From: an uncultured Oscillospiraceae bacterium
GTDB lineage: Bacteria > Bacillota > Clostridia > Oscillospirales > Oscillospiraceae
Length of the DNA: 8,070 bases
Direction: 5' to 3'
Assembly (NCBI GenBank): GCA_934622035.1
Contig: CAKTVG010000043.1
Coordinates: 1-8,070, forward strand
The notes under the pieces are model-generated. The model saw nothing but the letters and a program-made list of their open reading frames with translations, ran no database searches and was not told the origin of the DNA. Made by a program: the position numbers and the translations under genes. Positions 1 through 5,908 of the stretch are shown here, piece by piece. The number at the start of each line of letters is the position of its first letter. The first letter of the stretch is position 1.

Positions 1-64
1 TTGCTCATTCTCAACCACTTGCAGTTCATTTCTCTCATCTTCACTTTCCGTTGCTTTTGCTTAA

Positions 65-247
65 ATTGTGCATTGCCTGAGACATACCTTTGCTACCCAG
101 ATGATAGAGAAAGGTGTCGATGTGAAAACAGTGTCCTCAATACTCGGGCATGCCGGTGTGGAGATTACGATGGACACTTATTGTCATCCTTCTGATGACG
201 TTAAACGTGCAGGCATACAAAAGGCTTTCAAGGGTCTGTTAAAGTAG
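65..247 (+). pseudogene. Tyrosine recombinase (integrase), C-terminal remnant
   Basis: Frame 2 encodes the catalytic end of a tyrosine site-specific recombinase. HCLRHTFATQMIEKG carries the box-II His (codon 71-73) and Arg (80-82). ILGHAGVEITMDTY carries the second His (149-151) and the nucleophilic Tyr (179-181). It closes with a short basic tail and TAG at 245-247. The family cuts and rejoins DNA through this Tyr to integrate or excise phages and conjugative elements. Only about 60 codons are present. The same frame has TAA at 62-64, and none of the three forward frames in 1-61 looks like integrase, so the first catalytic Arg and the N-terminal domains are absent. This is best read as a remnant or a rearranged copy; a frameshift or an assembly join near position 64 is the alternative. 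Identity as recombinase is secure; the broken state is likely. Confidence 0.85.
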
Positions 248-294
248 CTTGCAATTATTGTAATATCATATAGTACATTTTTTTACATTGTCTG

Positions 295-332
295 GCGGCG
301 TGTTCTATGCGAATAGGGCACGCCGCTTTTTT
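295..332 (+). terminator. Intrinsic (Rho-independent) terminator
   Basis: A 12-bp stem pairs 295-306 with 315-326. It is GC-rich at its base (GCGGCGTG with CACGCCGC) and has two G-U wobbles near the top. The loop is 8 nt and a run of six T follows at 327-332. It lies 48 bp after the recombinase stop and would separate that transcript from the structural operon. Confidence 0.88.
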
Positions 333-359
333 GTATTCTTAGCTTCCAGCTTAGTTCGC

Positions 360-374
360 TATATTTGCATAAGA
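360..374 (+). promoter_or_regulatory. Candidate Bacteroidota-type promoter of the structural operon
   Basis: TATATTTG at 360-367 matches the Bacteroidota -7 consensus TAnnTTTG. It lies between the terminator and the first structural gene, so transcription would start near 374, about 16 nt before the ATG at 390. The -33 element is unconvincing: TTTG at 330-333 is too far upstream for the usual spacing of about 19-21 bp, and nothing better lies at the expected place. No operator-like repeat is visible beside it. Activity is inferred. Confidence 0.45.
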
Positions 375-389
375 TAAAAAACAATAGCG

Positions 390-1433
390 ATGATAACAAT
401 CACTCAATCAATACCGGCTACGTGCTTTTCTGCCAACATCCCCGATGTTGAGTTCTCGATAGGTGGATTCCGTGCTGCCGTGGTCATGACGGTAGACGGC
501 GAGGAGATATACAACGAGCGTCTGTATCCCGTATGGGGTAAGATACAGCTCTGCGAACTCGACTGTCTGCTGGGGCCTTACGCCCGGCGGAGCCTTAAGA
601 TAGCGCTCGGCATAAAGATAGTGGAGCTGACCGACAGCTCAGACGCTGCTGACACGAAGACGATAAGCGCGGACATAATATATAGCGCTGCCGACATAGG
701 CATGGGTGCCGCCGACTTCATGGCGAAGCGCTTCCTGACGCTGCTTGAGGGTGAGAAGGTGACGGCGCTGAACCGCCTCGAATACCTGCACTTCATCGGC
801 ACGGAGGCGGCTAAGGTGACGGCTGAATATGACGACGGCTCGCAGAAGACGTTCGATGCTGATGTGGTGGCGGGCAATGACAAGTATACTACTATAGATG
901 TGTCGGCTGACAAGTTCGGTGCTGAGGGCAAGGTTCTGGTATGTTATGATGTCCAGGCTGGGGCGCGCAGCTTCCGGTTCACAATCGACTTTGATGAGCC
1001 CGACTGCGCCCCCATCCTGGTATTCGTCAACTCGTTCGGCGTTGAGGAGCTGCTCTACTGCACGGGCACGCATTCGGTGGCTCCGACGTACAAGCGCGAC
1101 AGCGGCTACATTGGCCGCTACAACCGCAACTACAACATCGTGGAGACCCGACAGTTCAAGGCTGACACGGGCATCATGCCCTTCGCGATGGCAAACTGGG
1201 CCGACGAGCTGCTGCGCTCGCAAGAGGTGCACGTGGTGAACTTCAAGGACGGGCATCCTAACGTGGGCAAGGAGGTGACGATAACAGACTCGAAGTCGGA
1301 GTACAGCAACGACGACGACGAGCTGCCGCGCTTCACCTTCACGTACCAGTATGCGCAGCGCAACCACAACGTCGTTGACGTGCTGCGCTCGGGCCGTATA
1401 TTCGACAATACTTTCGACAACACTTTCAACTGA
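390..1433 (+). CDS. Putative virion structural protein (347 aa), Bacteroidota phage type
   Basis: First gene of the operon, 26 bp after the -7 box. The start is the first ATG, with an A-rich leader and no Shine-Dalgarno site. The protein has no signal peptide, no membrane segment and few long helices. Alternating hydrophobic and polar stretches throughout suggest a multi-domain beta fold: roughly residues 1-100, a middle part around 100-200, and a part from about 200 starting near the FRFTIDFDEPD motif. A VFVNSFGVEELLY stretch follows, and the C-terminus is the duplicated tail FDNTFDNTFN. It resembles from memory a conserved but functionally unassigned protein of Bacteroides prophages, possibly a tail or baseplate component; this was not verified. 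It precedes the portal gene, which is an uncommon place for a tail protein. Being a real gene is near certain; its role is open. Confidence 0.75.
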   Translation: MITITQSIPATCFSANIPDVEFSIGGFRAAVVMTVDGEEIYNERLYPVWGKIQLCELDCLLGPYARRSLKIALGIKIVELTDSSDAADTKTISADIIYSAADIGMGAADFMAKRFLTLLEGEKVTALNRLEYLHFIGTEAAKVTAEYDDGSQKTFDADVVAGNDKYTTIDVSADKFGAEGKVLVCYDVQAGARSFRFTIDFDEPDCAPILVFVNSFGVEELLYCTGTHSVAPTYKRDSGYIGRYNRNYNIVETRQFKADTGIMPFAMANWADELLRSQEVHVVNFKDGHPNVGKEVTITDSKSEYSNDDDELPRFTFTYQYAQRNHNVVDVLRSGRIFDNTFDNTFN

Positions 1434-1465
1434 GTGTTGAATGTGGAATGTTGAATGTTGAGTTG
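1431..1465 (+). repeat. Heptad tandem array, reverse orientation
   Basis: Units TGAGTGT, TGAATGT, GGAATGT, TGAATGT, TGAGTTG run without gaps. The first unit contains the TGA stop of the upstream 347-aa gene. These units are the reverse complement of the ACATTCA-type units found at 1505-1580, 4144-4176 and 4929-4954. Confidence 0.9.
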
Positions 1466-1544
1466 TGCGCTGTGCGCATTTTGAATTACTCAATGAAGAA
1501 TTCAAAACTCAACATTCGACACTCAACATTGCGCATCGCGCAAC
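1462..1544. repeat. Imperfect inverted repeat (hairpin core)
   Basis: Inside the first intergenic gap, TTTTGAATT (1479-1487) is perfectly complementary to AATTCAAAA (1499-1507) across an 11-nt loop. Further out, the GC-rich stretch 1462-1478 is imperfectly complementary to 1530-1544. Heptad units on both sides can extend the pairing. The right arm carries an extra heptad block at 1508-1529 that would bulge or pair alternatively. The long T run of a classical terminator is missing. Confidence 0.75.
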
Positions 1545-1580
1545 CATTCAACATTCAACATTCAAAATTCAACATTCCCC
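1505..1580 (+). repeat. Heptad tandem arrays, forward orientation, up to a start codon
   Basis: Two blocks of forward units are separated by a GC-rich piece at about 1531-1543. The first block is AAACTCA, ACATTCG, ACACTCA, ACATT (1505-1530). The second is CCATTCA, ACATTCA, ACATTCA, AAATTCA, ACATT (1544-1576). The second block ends four C bases before the ATG at 1581. No other ribosome-binding element is present for that gene. Confidence 0.9.
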
Positions 1581-1826
1581 ATGGGCGCTATTCATTTCAG
1601 CGACATGCTGCGCCTGCTCGATCAGGCTTACCAACACCGCACGCTGGTAGACGTGGCGGCGTGGGAAGGGGGCACGGGCAAGGTGCTGCACTATAAGGGG
1701 TGGCTGGTGCATCACGTGAACTGGCGTGGCGGCTACATCCGTCTGCGCAACCCGAAGAACCGTGAGCTGCGCACGCTGCCTCAGATTTTCATCTTCTTCA
1801 TTAACAATAAACGTGTGTTCTTATGA
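1581..1826 (+). CDS. Small conserved-looking phage protein (81 aa), function unknown
   Basis: A short gene filling the space between the first heptad region and the portal gene. Its stop overlaps the portal start as ATGA (1823-1826), which suggests translational coupling and supports the reading frame. The protein begins with an amphipathic helix (residues 5-16, HFSDMLRLLDQA). A compact, probably beta-rich, basic part follows, with HYKGWLVHHVNWRGGYIRLRNPKN and a hydrophobic C-terminal strand ending in INNKRVFL. There is no signal peptide, no transmembrane helix and no zinc motif. The many Trp, His and Arg residues could suit protein or nucleic-acid contact, but that is conjecture. A longer overlapping frame starting at 1448 lies largely in the repeat array and is not credible. 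Being real is likely, given the ATGA coupling and coding-like composition; the role is not recognised. Confidence 0.7.
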   Translation: MGAIHFSDMLRLLDQAYQHRTLVDVAAWEGGTGKVLHYKGWLVHHVNWRGGYIRLRNPKNRELRTLPQIFIFFINNKRVFL

Positions 1827-3271
1827 CTAAAACTAATACTACTCTGCAGGCGACTTCGGCACAGCCTGATGCTGACGGCTTCCGCCGCTATCATATCGTG
1901 CCGTCGGGCTTCGGGGCTTCGAGTGCTACAGCTTCGGTGAACTCGGAGTATGGGGGCGACTCGTGCGAGGTGTTCGACGACGAGGATATGCCGGGTGCGC
2001 AGGGCATCCGCGACATCAAGGTGGGTGGCAAGCCTTACAAATATGTGCAATGGGGCAGCGACGACCAGCTGCCTTACCGTGTGCGCAAGGAGATTATGAG
2101 CAATATGGTGACTGCCCAGTGCCAGCAGTTCAACATCACTTCGTGCTACGGCCAGGGGCTGCGCTTCGTAGACCGCAAGACCAAGAGTGATGTCAGCGAC
2201 AAGGAGATACTGGACTTCTGCCTGCGCAACTCGCTGCAGGAGGTGTTCCTGGAGCAGGCTACTGACATGAAGTTCTACTCCTTCTCGGTGACTGTGATAA
2301 TCCTCTCGCGCGACGGCAGCAGGATCGTGAAGGTGCGCAACAAGGATGCTGCCTACTGCCGCTTTGAGTATGGGGGGAGCACCCGGTCGGGCAATGCGGA
2401 GCATGTGTTCTACGGCGACTGGCGGCTTGGCTTCTTCAACGAGCAGAACATAGAGTGTATAGAGCTGCTTGACTACTGGGACCCGCTGGGCGACCTGCGT
2501 GTGCGCATGGGGCTGGAGCCTAACCCTGCTACAGGGCTGAAGCAGAAGGCTACGAAGTGCCGCAAGTTTGCTATCGTGAGCCGTATGGCGACTCCGGGCT
2601 GCCAGGTGTACCCCCTGCCCTACTACTCGTCGATATTCAGGGATGCGTGGTTTGACATATACCGATTGATAGGTATAGGCAAGCGCTACATGATAAAGAA
2701 CACGTCGGCTCCGAGGGTTCAGATTGAGGTGCACGACGACTACTGGGATAATGTGTGTGACAACGAGTGCATAAGCGACGAGCGCAAGCGCCGTGAGCGT
2801 AAGGAGCAGGAGAAGCAGAACATCATAGACTTCGTGACGGGCATAGAGAATGCCGGCAAGGCTATGATAAGCGGCTACTACGTAGACCCTAACGGCAAGG
2901 AGAACCGCATGGTGCGCATAGTGCCTCTGAACGATGCGGGCAAGAAGGAGGGGGGCAACTGGAGCGACGACATGAGCGAGGCTTCCAACGCTCTGTGCTT
3001 CGCCCATGGGGTGCACCCTAACCTTGTGGGGGCTACGCCTGGCAAGAGCCAGATGAACAACTCGGGCAGCGACAAGCGCGAGCTCTTCACGCTGAAGCAG
3101 GCTCTGGAGAAGCCTTGCCACGACGTGATGACGAAGCCTTATCACGTGATTCTACACTACAACGAGTGGAATGAGCGGGCTACGGTAGACGTGCCGATGC
3201 TGATGCTGACTACGCTCGACGAGAACAAGGATGCCAAAAAGGTGTCGGGCGATGCCAACGCCAACACTTAA
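1823..3271 (+). CDS. Phage portal protein (482 aa), Bacteroidota type
   Basis: Portal proteins form the dodecameric ring at one capsid vertex through which DNA enters and leaves, and they dock the terminase and the neck. Supporting features in order: a disordered N-terminus of about 40 residues; VQWGSDDQLPYRV (75-87), the usual lead into the first portal helix; the SCYGQGLRF turn (107-115); a long mixed region with the PLPYYSSIFRDAWFDIYR segment (264-281); a charged helix rich in Lys, Arg and Glu (319-332); and the C-terminal HGVHPNLVGATPGK (395-408), followed by SGSDKRELF (414-422) and a closing HYNEWN (445-450). This pattern (host-like GVxPxLxGA, then a Ser-rich turn and a helix) is typical of portals of SPP1/HK97 style. 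Length fits the family. No prohead protease fusion is seen. The start overlaps the preceding stop; the stop falls inside a heptad array. Confidence 0.85.
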   Translation: MTKTNTTLQATSAQPDADGFRRYHIVPSGFGASSATASVNSEYGGDSCEVFDDEDMPGAQGIRDIKVGGKPYKYVQWGSDDQLPYRVRKEIMSNMVTAQCQQFNITSCYGQGLRFVDRKTKSDVSDKEILDFCLRNSLQEVFLEQATDMKFYSFSVTVIILSRDGSRIVKVRNKDAAYCRFEYGGSTRSGNAEHVFYGDWRLGFFNEQNIECIELLDYWDPLGDLRVRMGLEPNPATGLKQKATKCRKFAIVSRMATPGCQVYPLPYYSSIFRDAWFDIYRLIGIGKRYMIKNTSAPRVQIEVHDDYWDNVCDNECISDERKRRERKEQEKQNIIDFVTGIENAGKAMISGYYVDPNGKENRMVRIVPLNDAGKKEGGNWSDDMSEASNALCFAHGVHPNLVGATPGKSQMNNSGSDKRELFTLKQALEKPCHDVMTKPYHVILHYNEWNERATVDVPMLMLTTLDENKDAKKVSGDANANT

Positions 3272-3297
3272 CACCTAACACTTAACACTTAACACTT
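3263..3297 (+). repeat. Heptad tandem array AACACTT, overlapping the portal stop codon
   Basis: Five head-to-tail 7-bp units: AACACTT, AACACCT, AACACTT, AACACTT, AACACTT. The first unit encodes the last Asn-Thr of the portal and begins its TAA stop (3269-3271). Further TAA triplets at 3276, 3283 and 3290 fall in successive frames because 7 is not a multiple of 3, so all three forward frames are closed. Six bases separate the array from the ATG at 3304. Confidence 0.93.
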
Positions 3298-3303
3298 GAC
3301 CCT

Positions 3304-4143
3304 ATGGACATAGTAATTGACAAACAAGACTTTGAGTGGTCGCTGCCGGTGGGCATGAGTGCTCACGATGAGGTGTATGAGTCGGTGAAGCCTGCTATCG
3401 ATACGGTGCTCGACAATTACTGCATCTCACTGCTTGGCGATGTTGGCATTCAGCAGGTTATGGCTGTTGAGGAGAGCACTGCCTTAAAGCGTTACTTTAA
3501 GATGATGGTGTGCATAGACGGCTTCCTCTCGGTGCTGCGCCAGCTCGACCTGGTGCTTACTCCTACGGGCTTCGGCATCGTGAGCAACGACACGGTGTCG
3601 CCTGCGAGCAAGCAGCGTGTAGACGCTCTTGAGGCACAGCTGCGCACGGCTCTGTGCCGGGCGCGTGCCATGACGGTGCATCTGCTGCGCTCGCCAGAGT
3701 GGGGCTGCACGGCGAAGGCTGTGCGTGCGATACGCTACGCTTATACCGATCATTACTTCTTCTTCTCGTCGACGAGCTCGGGGGCTTACTCGTATAAAGA
3801 CTGGCAGAACATGCAGCCTGTTATCCAGCGCACAGACGAGCTGCTGCGTGTGCGCTTCGGCGACGAGCAGATTGACGACTTGCTGGACGCTTACCGCCGT
3901 GACGACCACGACCGGCTGACGGCTTATACGACTGCGCTGCAGCTGTCGTGCGACCTGACAGACCGTGCTGCCACGAGCAGCGAGGACGTGCGTAGCACGG
4001 CTCTGTGGCGCAGTCTGGAGCGTGAGCTTGAGGGCAACAGCTCGGTGTATGCGCTGTATCACGGGAGCGATGCCTACAAGGCTGCTCACGTGGAGCCTTT
4101 CGGCAACAAGAAGGAGTCGACGGCTTTCCTCTTTAACGGCTAA
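3304..4143 (+). CDS. Putative head-tail connector-region protein (279 aa), DUF6712-like
   Basis: The protein is mainly alpha-helical and soluble, without signal or membrane segments. Residues 81-114 hold a distinctive stretch, LDLVLTPTGFGIVSN then PASKQRVDALEAQL, in which a short beta-turn motif leads into a helix. From memory this resembles the DUF6712 family of Bacteroidota phages, which commonly sits right after the portal or capsid genes; the family name is recalled, not searched. Its position directly behind the portal and ahead of neck-like genes fits a connector or adaptor that closes the portal ring, but the sequence itself shows no catalytic motif. The ATG follows a heptad array by six bases; there is no Shine-Dalgarno site. 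The next gene starts 33 bp after its stop. A minor capsid protein is the main alternative. Confidence 0.7.
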   Translation: MDIVIDKQDFEWSLPVGMSAHDEVYESVKPAIDTVLDNYCISLLGDVGIQQVMAVEESTALKRYFKMMVCIDGFLSVLRQLDLVLTPTGFGIVSNDTVSPASKQRVDALEAQLRTALCRARAMTVHLLRSPEWGCTAKAVRAIRYAYTDHYFFFSSTSSGAYSYKDWQNMQPVIQRTDELLRVRFGDEQIDDLLDAYRRDDHDRLTAYTTALQLSCDLTDRAATSSEDVRSTALWRSLERELEGNSSVYALYHGSDAYKAAHVEPFGNKKESTAFLFNG

Positions 4144-4176
4144 ACATTCAACACTCAACATTCAACATTCAACATT
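4144..4176 (+). repeat. Heptad tandem array ACATTCA filling the entire gap
   Basis: Units ACATTCA, ACACTCA, ACATTCA, ACATTCA, ACATT occupy every base between the TAA stop (4141-4143) and the next ATG (4177). The array therefore forms the whole ribosome-binding region of the 250-aa gene. Confidence 0.93.
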
Positions 4177-4929
4177 ATGGACTTATGCTGCCCTACTTCG
4201 TGGCGTGAGCTGACACAAGAGCAGCTGCGCTACGTGCTGTTTCTTCTGGCTACTTTCGCCGACCCGCTGGTTGTAAAGACCTACATGTTTATCAGATTTG
4301 CGGGTATATATTTAATCGAGAAAAACCGCTGGGGGTGGAAGTGCTCGAAGGATGGCAGGGTGTTTTATCTTGAGCCGTGGCAGATACATTCATTCCTGGG
4401 GCAGCTGCAGTTTGTTGACAGCTTGGAGACGATGGACAATCGGTTGGAGGTTGTGCAGGGTCTTAAGGCTGTCAACGCTCTGCTTCAAGAAGATGCTGAG
4501 ACGGGGCGCATAGTGAGCTTCCACGAGTATCTCTGCATGGAGCAGAGATATCAGCGATACTTGGCGAACCGTGACGAGGACCAGATAGACATTCTCGCCT
4601 CGTTCCTATACCGTAAAGCCGACGGCTCGCGCCCTGCGGACCTGACGCTGACTGCTGCGGAGAGGGTTGGTGTGCTGGCGTGGTTCGGACACGTGAAATA
4701 TGTCATGTCCTACGCTTTCCCTCACCTGTTCCGCAAGTCAAAAGGCGACGATGACACGTCGGACCTCTCGGTGATAGAGAGCATCAACGTACAGCTGCGT
4801 GCTCTGACCGACGGCGACGTGACGAAGGAGGCTGCTGTGAAGGCTATAGACTGCTGGCGCGCCCTGACCGAACTCGACGCTAAGGCGAAGCAGGCAGAAG
4901 AGTTCCGGCGCAAGTATCCCCAAACTTAA
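4177..4929 (+). CDS. Phage structural-module protein of unknown function (250 aa)
   Basis: The N-terminus PTSWRELTQEQLRYVLFLL (residues 6-24) is a helix-forming opening that recalls conserved proteins of Bacteroidota prophages, though I cannot name a family. The rest is predominantly helical: a hydrophobic helix near 25-50, a WKCSKDGRVFYLEPWQ beta insertion near 55-70, and a helical C-terminal half ending in a charged segment (AKAKQAEEFRRKYPQ) that could form a coiled coil. No membrane anchor or enzyme motif is evident. Its place between a connector-like gene and neck-like genes suggests a morphogenesis role such as a connector or an assembly chaperone, by context only. Translation starts immediately after a heptad array, and the stop TAA lies inside the next array. 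Base composition matches its neighbours, apart from an AT-richer patch near 4290-4325. Confidence 0.65.
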   Translation: MDLCCPTSWRELTQEQLRYVLFLLATFADPLVVKTYMFIRFAGIYLIEKNRWGWKCSKDGRVFYLEPWQIHSFLGQLQFVDSLETMDNRLEVVQGLKAVNALLQEDAETGRIVSFHEYLCMEQRYQRYLANRDEDQIDILASFLYRKADGSRPADLTLTAAERVGVLAWFGHVKYVMSYAFPHLFRKSKGDDDTSDLSVIESINVQLRALTDGDVTKEAAVKAIDCWRALTELDAKAKQAEEFRRKYPQT

Positions 4930-4954
4930 CACTCAACATTCAACATTACACATT
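4922..4954 (+). repeat. Heptad tandem array, overlapping a stop codon and ending at ATG
   Basis: Units AAACTTA, ACACTCA, ACATTCA, ACATTAC, ACATT. The first two units supply the TAA stop (4927-4929) of the 250-aa gene. The last, partial unit gives ACATT immediately before the ATG at 4955, the same junction as at 4172-4179. This is the last heptad array in the window. Confidence 0.9.
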
Positions 4955-5452
4955 ATGAAAGACCTTTTTCCTGCTCTCGAATACTTCACTCAGCTGGCTG
5001 CTGACAACCGCCTCGCTTCTGAGCAAGGCTTCTATCCGTGTCTCTGCTCAGGCCCTGACTCCATCGATGGGGTGATGCAGGGCTTCAAGAAGCATCGTAA
5101 CTTCATCATGGTCGACGATACTACATCGCAGCAGACCTTCAGCAATGGGGTCGGCTTCTTCCGTCGTGACGTGTACACGGTGTTCATACTCGCCGGCTAT
5201 CGTGCTGATGACATGACAGACCGCGAGACTAAGCTCAATATGTGTCGCACTCTGTTCAGGCAGTTCCACTCCCGACTGCTTCACGATCGCGATGAACTTG
5301 GCGATGAGCGCCTGACGTTCCTCGACCTGCACAACATCTACTCTAACGAGCTGCCCCGATATTCTTACAATGGCGTAACGGGGCTTTACTTCATGATACG
5401 CAACGAGCAACCTATTGATATCAGCTATGACAGAGCGGAGTGGGTTAAATAA
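4955..5452 (+). CDS. Putative neck / tail-terminator-like protein (165 aa)
   Basis: A small mixed alpha/beta protein. An N-terminal helix (MKDLFPALEYFTQLAADN) is followed by strands around residues 50-80, with the pattern NGVGFFRRDVYTVFILAGY. Then come a long helix (about 88-115) and a C-terminal strand region ending in DISYDRAEW. This helix-strand-helix-strand arrangement, the length of about 165 aa and the place just before a tail-completion-like gene are what one expects of a neck or tail-terminator protein that caps the tail and joins it to the head. No signature motif proves it, so the role is inference from size and order. It starts at the ATG directly following a heptad array. Its stop (5450-5452) is one base from the next ATG, indicating tight coupling. 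Confidence 0.6.
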   Translation: MKDLFPALEYFTQLAADNRLASEQGFYPCLCSGPDSIDGVMQGFKKHRNFIMVDDTTSQQTFSNGVGFFRRDVYTVFILAGYRADDMTDRETKLNMCRTLFRQFHSRLLHDRDELGDERLTFLDLHNIYSNELPRYSYNGVTGLYFMIRNEQPIDISYDRAEWVK

Positions 5453-5453
5453 T

Positions 5454-5903
5454 ATGTCTGAGGCTGAGCACTCCAAATGGGTGCAGGGGTGGAGCGACTT
5501 TATGGTGAAGATGTGGCAGGAGAAGATGCTGCAGTTTGCTCCGCCGGTGTACGATACGGGTGCTCTCTCGCGTTCGGTGCAGGGCGTGGTGCATCCGGGT
5601 CAGGTGACCACGATTGAGCATCGTTTCCTTGAGTACGGCATCTACGTGGCTCGTGGTGTGGGCAATGGCTACAGCCGTGGCAACGGGGGCGACTTGAAGT
5701 TTCTGAAGGACTGGAAGACCAACCCTCACCACCGCCAGAAACGTGACTGGTTCAGTAAAAAATATATGTACTCCTTACACCGCCTGAATGAATTCGAGGC
5801 TGCCTATTACGGGCAGACTTATCAGGGACTGGTGTCGTCGTTCTTGTGGCAGCTCTTCGGGGGCGGACAGAATACGATTGACAGGAGTGTTTCGCAATTA
5901 TAA
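5454..5903 (+). CDS. Putative tail-completion / HK97 gp10-like protein (149 aa)
   Basis: After an N-terminal amphipathic helix (residues 5-28) comes PVYDTGALSRSVQG (31-44), the 'tyr-asp-thr-gly-x-leu-x-x-ser' turn seen in HK97 gp10-type tail-completion proteins. It is followed by EYGIYVARGVGNGY (60-73) and a Gly-rich loop. The C-terminal half is helical with the basic stretch RQKRDWFSKKYMYSLHR (94-110). Such proteins sit at the head-tail joint. I chose the ATG at 5454, one base after the upstream stop, over an in-frame ATG at 5415. The longer form would overlap the preceding gene by 38 bp and adds 13 residues without family character. A GGAG at 5437-5440 is the nearest purine-rich site, 13 bp from the start, and is probably incidental. 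The next start is 5 bp after the stop. Confidence 0.6.
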   Translation: MSEAEHSKWVQGWSDFMVKMWQEKMLQFAPPVYDTGALSRSVQGVVHPGQVTTIEHRFLEYGIYVARGVGNGYSRGNGGDLKFLKDWKTNPHHRQKRDWFSKKYMYSLHRLNEFEAAYYGQTYQGLVSSFLWQLFGGGQNTIDRSVSQL

Positions 5904-5908
5904 AAAAT

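Noticed and set aside
1..195. 64-codon plus-strand frame at the left edge
   Set aside because: It runs through the recombinase remnant in the wrong frame; the true frame shows the His, Arg and Tyr catalytic motifs.
1508..1576. CRISPR array
   Set aside because: Units are 7 bp in direct tandem with no unique spacers, far from the 23-47 bp repeats of a CRISPR array.
1448..1696. 82-codon plus-strand frame starting in the heptad region
   Set aside because: Half of it is translated repeat array (SKLNIRHSTLRI-like sequence) and it conflicts with the 81-aa gene, which is coupled to the portal by ATGA.
1781..3145. 454-codon open frame on the minus strand opposite the portal gene
   Set aside because: It mirrors the portal coding sequence and its product is dominated by Leu, Val, Arg, His and Ala with no domain pattern. 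The sense gene rarely uses codons whose complements are stops, which opens the opposite frame. It has no plausible start region.
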